This document shows, piece after piece, positions 51,684 through 58,554 of a DNA stretch of 58,554 nucleotides. The notes under the pieces were generated by a model, which was given only the letters and a program-made list of their open reading frames with translations, was not told the origin of the DNA and ran no database searches. This DNA comes from Sporosarcina gallistercoris. Its GTDB lineage: Bacteria; Bacillota; Bacilli; Bacillales_A; Planococcaceae. The position numbers and the translations under genes were made by a program. The stretch's first letter is position 1. Each line of letters opens with the position of its first letter. The stretch spans positions 1-58,554 of the forward strand of contig NZ_JACSQY010000011.1 of NCBI RefSeq assembly GCF_014836415.1, written 5' to 3'.

Positions 51684-52166
51684 ATCGATTAATAAGAATA
51701 AGTCAGTAGCTGATTCAACAATCGCTTGGCTTCTGAAAAAGCGGGATTTATCTCTCTAGTAGAAATTTCCTGTCAACTGACTTGAAAGTGCCTGCACCGT
51801 AACCGATAAAGAAGGTGTTAGCGAGGGGGATTGTGCATAGAACTGATGCAGATGTTGCTGAACAAGTTCGGAAAAATGCGCAAACACCCGCTGGAAGTTC
51901 AACATGTAGCGTACTCGAAGCTCCATATCTTATGATAAAAGGTTATCCAGTTGAAAGTCAGAGAGTAATGGTACTATCACCTTGCCTTGCTAAAGGTCTA
52001 AATATTTATTCACAGATTTTTAATTTAAGTATACAAAGTCATGTCTATTTTATAACTACTTATTGAGAAGTATCGTATTTAGTACGGAATGTTAGTAAAT
52101 AACTTGGGTCAACAAGTATTGTACTGTGAGTTATAAAATGAAAACATTAAAATAATGTAAAAGATA
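51684..52166. other. Intergenic region between the chemoreceptor genes
   Basis: About 480 bp without a supported gene. An 83-codon frame from 51815 includes GIVHRTDAD, loosely like the RluA motif, but it has no start site context and is not considered real. Confidence 0.35.
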
Positions 52167-52195
52167 GTGACTTTAGACATTTATAGGGCTATAAT
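52167..52195 (+). promoter_or_regulatory. Promoter of chemoreceptor gene 2
   Basis: GTGACT, a 17-nt spacer starting TTAGAC, and TATAAT, 69 nt before the ATG; identical in plan to the promoter at 49815-49843. Confidence 0.65.
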
Positions 52196-52263
52196 TATGG
52201 GTGAAATTGATTCGAAAGAAATAGTTACGGATGATTCTAAAGAATCATTAGAGGGAGAGCGTT

Positions 52264-53958
52264 ATGAGAAGAAAATCAGGTTTTAAAAGTGTGAAAAGCA
52301 GGCTGTTGACGGCATTTGGCGTGGTAGTTCTATTAGTTCTTGCGTTGGGCATTTATACGATACTGTCAGTGAATGCAGTTAACCAAAAGACCCAGGAGAT
52401 TGTTGAAACAGATACTCAGTTAATGGCGATCGATTTGAAGTTGGCGAATACGATGGCGGGGCGTATGTCCGCAGTTCGTGCTTACGTGCTATTCGGAGAT
52501 GAACACTACAAGGAGGAATTTTTCTCTTTGACTGACGACGGTATCCAACTGCAGGCTGAAGCTGAAAAGATAGGGACTTCGGGAGAGTTCGGGGACTTAG
52601 TCGACAAAATGATCAATTGGCGTAAGAAGTTAGCGTCTGATGTAATCGATGTGTATGACTCGAACCGTAAAGAGCGTGCCGCTAAAAATCTGGAGGAATT
52701 ATCTGCAGAAGGTACAGAATTGATTGCAGAGTATCATAAAATTGCTGATAAACGCGAAAAGCTGACAACAACACATGGTCAAGAGATTATCGAGAGTGGT
52801 CAACATACGCTCATTTGGATTTCTATTGTACTGCTGTTAGTTCTCGTCATCAGTATTGGAGCAGCGTTGGTTACGGCACGTGTGATCACAGCTCCAATAA
52901 AGCGAGTAATGGAACGCATGCAGCTGATTGCAGAAGGTGATTTGAGCCACGAACCGTTAGCCGTGACATCGCGGGATGAAGTCGGTCAACTAGCGGCTGC
53001 TACGAATGAAATGAGTGAGCATACGCGTGGAATGCTCACTGAAATCAATGATGTTTCATCGTCCGTTTCAGCTCATAGTGAAGAGCTGACGCAGTCCTCG
53101 ACGGAAGTGAATGCGGCGTCACAACAAATCGCAGTGACGATGCAAGAATTGACCTCAGGGATCGAAAGTGAAGCGAATACTGCAACTGATTTGGCGATGA
53201 TGATGGAACGTTTTGTGGGAAGGGTTGAGGATGCCAACCAGAAGGGTGAAGCGATTCAGCAGACGTCTAAAAATGTATTGGAACAGACAACTAACGGTGC
53301 CCGATTGATGGAGACATCCACTGAACAAATGCAGCGTATTGACACCATTGTCCAAGAAGCAGTTGCGAAAATCAAAGGGTTGGATGTCCAGTCACAAGAA
53401 ATTTCGAAGCTTGTCGTTGTCATCAAGGCAATTGCAGATCAGACAAATCTCTTAGCGTTGAATGCAGCGATAGAAGCAGCTCGCGCTGGGGAGCACGGTA
53501 AAGGATTTGCCGTTGTCGCAGAAGAAGTGCGCAAACTGGCGGAACAAGTCGCTGTATCTGTAACAGACATTACTGGAATCGTCGGTACGATCCAGCAAGA
53601 GTCCAGCAGTGTAGCGGGTTCGCTTGAGGCGGGTTATGTAGAAGTTGAAAAAGGGACTGCACAACTTAAGACGACGCGCGAAACGTTCAGCGAAATCAGC
53701 GATGCAGTCAATAAGATGACGGCTGATATAGGTATCATTTCTCAAAACCTGGAAGAAATTTCAGCGGGAAGTGAAGAAATGAGCGAATCAGTCGAAGAAA
53801 TCGCAGCCATTTCCGAGCAATCCGCTGCGGGCGTTCAACAAACAGCAGCTGCTTCACAGCAGACAAGCAGTTCCATGGAAGAAGTGGCAGGCAGCTCTGC
53901 TCAACTTGCCCAGCTTGCCGAAAATTTGAATGGATTGGTACGAGAATTCAAGTTGTAA
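52264..53958 (+). CDS. Methyl-accepting chemotaxis protein 2
   Basis: A 564-residue chemoreceptor with the same modules as its upstream paralogue: TM1 about 15-35, periplasmic-type helical bundle about 38-175, TM2 about 180-205, HAMP, then signalling domain with [20 protein letters not shown]. The N-terminal sensory segments are recognisably related (both contain [16 protein letters not shown] followed by A/SAVRAY), so it is a tandem duplication with mild divergence. AGAGGGAGAGCGTT precedes the ATG. Followed by an imperfect terminator and 21-bp repeat cluster D. Confidence 0.9.
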   Translation: MRRKSGFKSVKSRLLTAFGVVVLLVLALGIYTILSVNAVNQKTQEIVETDTQLMAIDLKLANTMAGRMSAVRAYVLFGDEHYKEEFFSLTDDGIQLQAEAEKIGTSGEFGDLVDKMINWRKKLASDVIDVYDSNRKERAAKNLEELSAEGTELIAEYHKIADKREKLTTTHGQEIIESGQHTLIWISIVLLLVLVISIGAALVTARVITAPIKRVMERMQLIAEGDLSHEPLAVTSRDEVGQLAAATNEMSEHTRGMLTEINDVSSSVSAHSEELTQSSTEVNAASQQIAVTMQELTSGIESEANTATDLAMMMERFVGRVEDANQKGEAIQQTSKNVLEQTTNGARLMETSTEQMQRIDTIVQEAVAKIKGLDVQSQEISKLVVVIKAIADQTNLLALNAAIEAARAGEHGKGFAVVAEEVRKLAEQVAVSVTDITGIVGTIQQESSSVAGSLEAGYVEVEKGTAQLKTTRETFSEISDAVNKMTADIGIISQNLEEISAGSEEMSESVEEIAAISEQSAAGVQQTAAASQQTSSSMEEVAGSSAQLAQLAENLNGLVREFKL

Positions 53959-53977
53959 GTGAAATAGCTTGGAGAAA

Positions 53978-54009
53978 GGCTCACCCGCCGCTAGTGGCAG
54001 GTGGGCTTT
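53978..54009 (+). terminator. Terminator after chemoreceptor gene 2
   Basis: GCTCACCCGCC pairs imperfectly with GGCAGGTGGGC around a short loop and is followed by TTTTT. Cluster D begins 14 nt later. Confidence 0.6.
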
Positions 54010-54022
54010 TTGCTTGTCTGCG

Positions 54023-54185
54023 TTCTCGATCAAAAATGCTGGGTTATCCGACACTGGGAGCGGGTTGCCGTTCAATGGATGGAATTTCTCGCTCACGTAG
54101 CAGCATTTGTCCGACACCTAGCGAAATTTCTCGATAATGGGACACAATTCACCCATCTTAAGGGTTTAATTAGGAGCGCTCCCCT
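54023..54185 (+). repeat. 21-bp unit array, cluster D (single array)
   Basis: Five units from 54023 (TTCTCGATCAAAAATGCTGG, TTATCCGACACTGGGAGCGG and so on) and a closing box at 54128 (TCGATAATGGGACACAATTC), then a tail CTTAAGGGTTTAATTAGGAG. This minimal form shows that one array plus box plus tail is the basic element. Confidence 0.82.
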
Positions 54186-54206
54186 GCCCTTATATCCATC
54201 CACACA

Positions 54207-54244
54207 AAAAACGACATCTCGCAATTCAAGGAGATGTCGTTTTT
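54207..54244 (-). terminator. Terminator after the gbsR-like gene
   Basis: AAAAACGACATCTC pairs with GAGATGTCGTTTTT: a 14-bp stem, loop 10 nt. Directly at the stop codon of the minus-strand gene. Confidence 0.85.
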
Positions 54245-54245
54245 A

Positions 54246-54791
54246 TTATGCTTCGTCCTCTAATCTAGGAACCAGATCGAATATCTTCTGGTCTTCAAAC
54301 GCATCGATCAACCGGTCCAGCCAGTCGTAATATTCGCGGATGTACAGCAGTTTTTCAATATCTGTCTCTATAAGTGCGAGGAGTTCATCAGTTATGTCGT
54401 CAGCTTTTTTCAGTTCCTTCAATTCAGCCAGTGATTTTCGGATAGCGGCCGTATGTAACGAGACGGCTCTTCTCCATTTGACAGTGAACATATCGACGAA
54501 GATTTGGTACCAGTCGTCTTTTACTTCATATAAGTCTTTGCGGACGCCACGTTCCCACACTCGATCGACCAGTTTCGCTTCTGAAAGTGAACGGATCGAC
54601 GTACTCATGCTTGTTTTACTCATCCCGAGTTCTGCGGACATGTCATCCAAGGTGAGCGGGCGATTCTCAAAAAACATCATGCCGAATTGTCTTCCGGCAG
54701 AAGGCGGCAGTCCATAGAGATGAATGTTTTGGGCAATGGATTCGGTAATTCGTTTACGGGATTTTTCTAGTTTTTCGTACGCATCCGTCAT
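54246..54791 (-). CDS. GbsR-type MarR-family regulator (OpuAR-like)
   Basis: A 181-residue winged-HTH regulator of the GbsR family. An N-terminal helix, KRITESIAQNIHLYGLPPSAGRQFGMMFF (about residues 12-40), is followed by the HTH DDMSAELGMSKTSMSTSIRSLSEAKLVDRVW (about 49-79) and a C-terminal helical dimer region rich in Trp/Tyr (YYDWLDRL). GbsR-type regulators control glycine betaine synthesis or uptake genes in response to choline or betaine. It lies divergent from opuA, so it most likely represses that operon. GGAGGATC precedes the ATG. A TTTACA-18-TATACT promoter reads toward it. Confidence 0.82.
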   Translation of the reverse strand: MTDAYEKLEKSRKRITESIAQNIHLYGLPPSAGRQFGMMFFENRPLTLDDMSAELGMSKTSMSTSIRSLSEAKLVDRVWERGVRKDLYEVKDDWYQIFVDMFTVKWRRAVSLHTAAIRKSLAELKELKKADDITDELLALIETDIEKLLYIREYYDWLDRLIDAFEDQKIFDLVPRLEDEA

Positions 54792-54840
54792 GGATGATCC
54801 TCCTTGTGATGAACCATTTTCATCAGTCTTTGAACACTTC

Positions 54841-54870
54841 AGTATAGCTTAGAACAGTTCTAGTTGTAAA
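54841..54870 (-). promoter_or_regulatory. Promoter of the gbsR-like gene
   Basis: On the minus strand: TTTACA (54865-54870), an 18-nt spacer, TATACT (54841-54846), 50 nt before the ATG. Confidence 0.55.
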
Positions 54871-54880
54871 TCAATCGTTA

Positions 54881-54900
54881 TGTACAGAAAAAACTGTACG
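54881..54900. promoter_or_regulatory. Inverted repeat, candidate GbsR operator
   Basis: GTACAG-AAAAAA-CTGTAC (6-bp arms, 54882-54887 and 54894-54899) lies between the divergent gbsR and opuA promoters, about 24 nt upstream of the opuA -35 box. Its position fits a regulator dimer site. Confidence 0.5.
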
Positions 54901-54922
54901 TACGATACATTAAGTGAATAAT

Positions 54923-54951
54923 TTGTATTACAAACAGATTACAGCTATACT
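54923..54951 (+). promoter_or_regulatory. Promoter of the opuA operon
   Basis: TTGTAT (54923-54928), a 17-nt spacer, and TATACT (54946-54951), 36 nt before the ATG. Confidence 0.5.
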
Positions 54952-54986
54952 ATGAAACATCGTTTAAATTGAATCGGGGGGTTCGC

Positions 54987-56241
54987 ATGGAAGAAGCACT
55001 GTTGAAAAAGAAAATAGAAGTGAAAAACGCGTCGAAAATATTCGGGAAATCGAGTAAACGCGCGGCTCAACTTCTTAAAGAAGGTAAAACGAAGAAAGAG
55101 ATTTTAAAAGAAACAGGTGCGACAGTCGGGGTCAATAACGCCGCGTTCGATGTGCTCGATGGCGAAATATTTGTCATCATGGGCCTTTCAGGAAGCGGGA
55201 AATCCACACTTGTCCGCCTATTGAATCGATTAATCGATCCGACAGCCGGACAGATTCTGTTGGACGGGGAAGATATTGTGAAGATGAACAAAGAACAGCT
55301 CCGAAATGTCCGTCGTAAGAAAATCGGAATGGTATTCCAAAACTTCGCGTTGTTCCCGCATCGTACAATTTTGGAAAACACGGAGTATGGCCTTGAAATT
55401 CAAGGGGTAGATAAAGATGAGCGCAAGAACCAAGCGATCGAATCATTGCGGCTCGTTGGACTAGCAGGCTATGAATCTCAATATCCGGGACAGTTGAGCG
55501 GAGGGATGCAGCAGCGTGTCGGACTTGCGCGTGCGCTCGCGAATAATCCTGACATTTTACTGATGGATGAGGCGTTCAGTGCACTCGATCCATTGATTCG
55601 CAAAGATATGCAGGACGAATTGCTCCAGTTGCATGAAGATATGGGCAAGACGATTATCTTCATTACCCATGATTTGGATGAAGCACTACGGATTGGCGAT
55701 CGAATCGCACTTATGAAAGACGGAGAAATCGTGCAGATCGGTACACCAGAAGAGATTCTGATGAATCCTTCGAATGACTACGTCGAACGTTTCGTGGAAG
55801 ATGTAGATTTGTCGAAAGTATTGACAGCGAACCACATTATGAAACATGCCGATACGGTTCAGATCGATAGAGGCCCTCGTGTTGCCCTTCGTTTAATGGA
55901 GAGTCTGCGTATTTCTTCGATTTATGTGGTAGATAAAGGCGGCCGTCTGATGGGCGCGCTGACTGCTCAAGACGCGGTCGCTGCTGCAGAGAAAAATCTT
56001 AAAATCGAGGACGTTTTAATCAAAGACGTGATCACGGCTACAGGGGACAGTGTGCTTACGGATCTATTCGATATCGTTTCGACGGCGACGATTCCTGTTG
56101 CCGTGGTAGATGAAAAAAACCGGTTGAAAGGCATTATCATTCGTGGCGCCATGATTGGTGCGCTTGCTGGTGATAATCAGTTCATCAACGAAAACGGCGA
56201 GATTTCGAAGCCGAAACAGGTTGAAGCGGAGGTGACTGCAC

Positions 56242-56246
<5 letters not shown>
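54987..56246 (+). CDS. opuAA: Glycine betaine/proline ABC transporter ATPase OpuAA
   Basis: A 420-residue ATPase that energises osmoprotectant uptake. Walker A IMGLSGSGKSTLVRLLN, signature LSGGMQQRVGLARAL, Walker B ILLMDEAFSALDPL, and, after about residue 280, two CBS domains (IVDLSKVLTANHIMKHA to the end), which in OpuA sense ionic strength. The N-terminal KIFGKSSKRAAQLLKEGKTKKEI insertion is characteristic of the ProV/OpuAA group. ATG 54987 preferred since GGGGGG lies 5 nt upstream. It overlaps opuAB by a few bases. Confidence 0.93.
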
Positions 56247-57992
<1,746 letters not shown>

Positions 57993-57999
57993 ATAGGGG

Positions 58000-58042
58000 A
58001 TCCCCCTCTGGCCGACGAATGATCGGCCAGAGGGGGATTTTT
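58000..58042 (+). terminator. Terminator of the opuA operon
   Basis: A perfect 16-bp stem, ATCCCCCTCTGGCCGA with its complement, loop of 7 nt, then TTTT. The 21-bp array cluster E begins 4 nt later. Confidence 0.95.
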
Positions 58043-58045
58043 GTG

Positions 58046-58554
58046 TTGTCGATTTCCTGCGTGGAATTGTCCTTCAGTTGGAAGAGTTTGTCCATCGAAT
58101 AAGTGAGCTTCATCATCACTTAGCGGGAGTTGTCCGACACTTAGCGAAGTTTCTCGATAACCGGACATAATTTAACAGCTTTAAAGGATTACTTGGGTTC
58201 GCTTCGCTTATTAGGGAGAGCGGCCCAAGCGGGTTCTGTGTTCACTGACACAACTCACTGTTTGTCCATCACCTGGTGAGAGTTCACGTTCACCAAGTGC
58301 CCTTTACCAATCAGCTCTTCGCATTTGTCCGACGCTTAGCGAAGTTTCTCGATAACGGGACACAATTTAAAAGCGTTAAGGGACTAATTGGTAGCGCTTC
58401 GCTTGTTGAGGGAGGGCTAGTCACTTAGCCCAAGCAGGTTCTGCGTTCACTGACACATCTCACTGTTTGTCCATCATCTGGTGAGAGTTCACGTTCACCA
58501 AGTGCCCTTTACCAATCAGCTCTTCGCATTTGTCCGACGCTTAGCGAAGTTTCT
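58046..58554 (+). repeat. 21-bp unit arrays, cluster E (three arrays, last cut by the window end)
   Basis: Five-unit arrays start at 58046, 58241 and 58446, with boxes at 58151, 58346 and 58551 (the last truncated by the window edge). The first box is diverged (TCGATAACCGGACATAATTT). The linkers carry GGGTTCTGTGTTCACTGACA-type sequence shared with cluster C. Confidence 0.85.

Noticed and set aside
51815..52066. 83-codon ORF between the chemoreceptors with a GIVHRTDAD stretch resembling RluA
   Set aside because: Only this short motif fits, the rest does not match a pseudouridine synthase, and the start is not supported.

Overview
The window looks like chromosomal DNA of a low-to-moderate GC Bacillales bacterium, most likely a Planococcaceae such as Sporosarcina. 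This is an inference from gene content (ComK, a TasA/CalY-SipW pair, GbsR-OpuA, YesM/AraC-type two-component genes, a RAYT transposase), from strong AGGAGG ribosome sites and from frequent TTG/GTG starts. No rRNA, tRNA, prophage or CRISPR array was seen.

Layout. 0-3 kb: a polyisoprenyl-phosphate glycosyltransferase operon (GT2, DUF2304, SMR/EamA-like) divergent from a GT39-like membrane glycosyltransferase. 3.5-4.2 kb: a RAYT transposase. 4.4-8 kb: an Rgg-like regulator divergent from a 15-codon hydrophobic peptide ORF that resembles streptococcal SHP pheromones, followed by an exported papain-like protein and a membrane-anchored protein. 8-20 kb: a decayed 'sunset'-domain gene, a winged-helix gene, a small sigma factor, comK, pepF, a PAS-GGDEF protein, a Fic protein, a CrtI/CrtN-like oxidoreductase, an intact sunset-domain lipoprotein and a GNAT enzyme. 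20-29.5 kb: CoA-disulfide reductase with a rhodanese domain, an NprR-like HTH-TPR regulator, then a very large secreted subtilase with cohesin-like and dockerin modules, a TasA/CalY-like fibre protein and SipW. This reads as an extracellular matrix and proteolysis locus. 29.8-36 kb: sulfatase, zinc-ribbon membrane protein, quinone reductase, DUF4177, and a DUF3100 pair. 36.8-48.8 kb: a catabolic/transport locus with an SSS transporter, AraC response regulator, sensor-poor histidine kinase and oligopeptide ABC genes, divergent from the substrate-binding lipoprotein, two paralogous cytosine-deaminase-like hydrolases and a DMT exporter. 49.9-54 kb: two tandem paralogous chemoreceptors with matching promoters. 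54.2-58 kb: GbsR regulator divergent from the opuA glycine-betaine uptake operon.

Three repeat systems overlay the genes. (i) Fifteen arrays of strictly 21-bp units (about 74 units) lie in five clusters. Every array ends, or at the window edge begins to end, in a TCGATAACGGGACACAA-type box. All run in the + direction, and four of the five clusters start within about 20 nt of the T-tract of a + strand terminator. (ii) A GGTACCTGGACC-ACACACAA motif sits directly at the stop codons of five unrelated genes between 4.6 and 16.7 kb, always in the gene's sense direction. (iii) A segment of about 245 bp occurs twice, with a third partial copy. A segmental duplication (sunset gene plus winged-helix gene) has decayed reciprocally at its two sites.

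The observations most worth follow-up are the helically phased 21-bp arrays, the Rgg/short-peptide module, the stop-codon-proximal motif, and the histidine kinase that may use the SSS transporter as its sensor.
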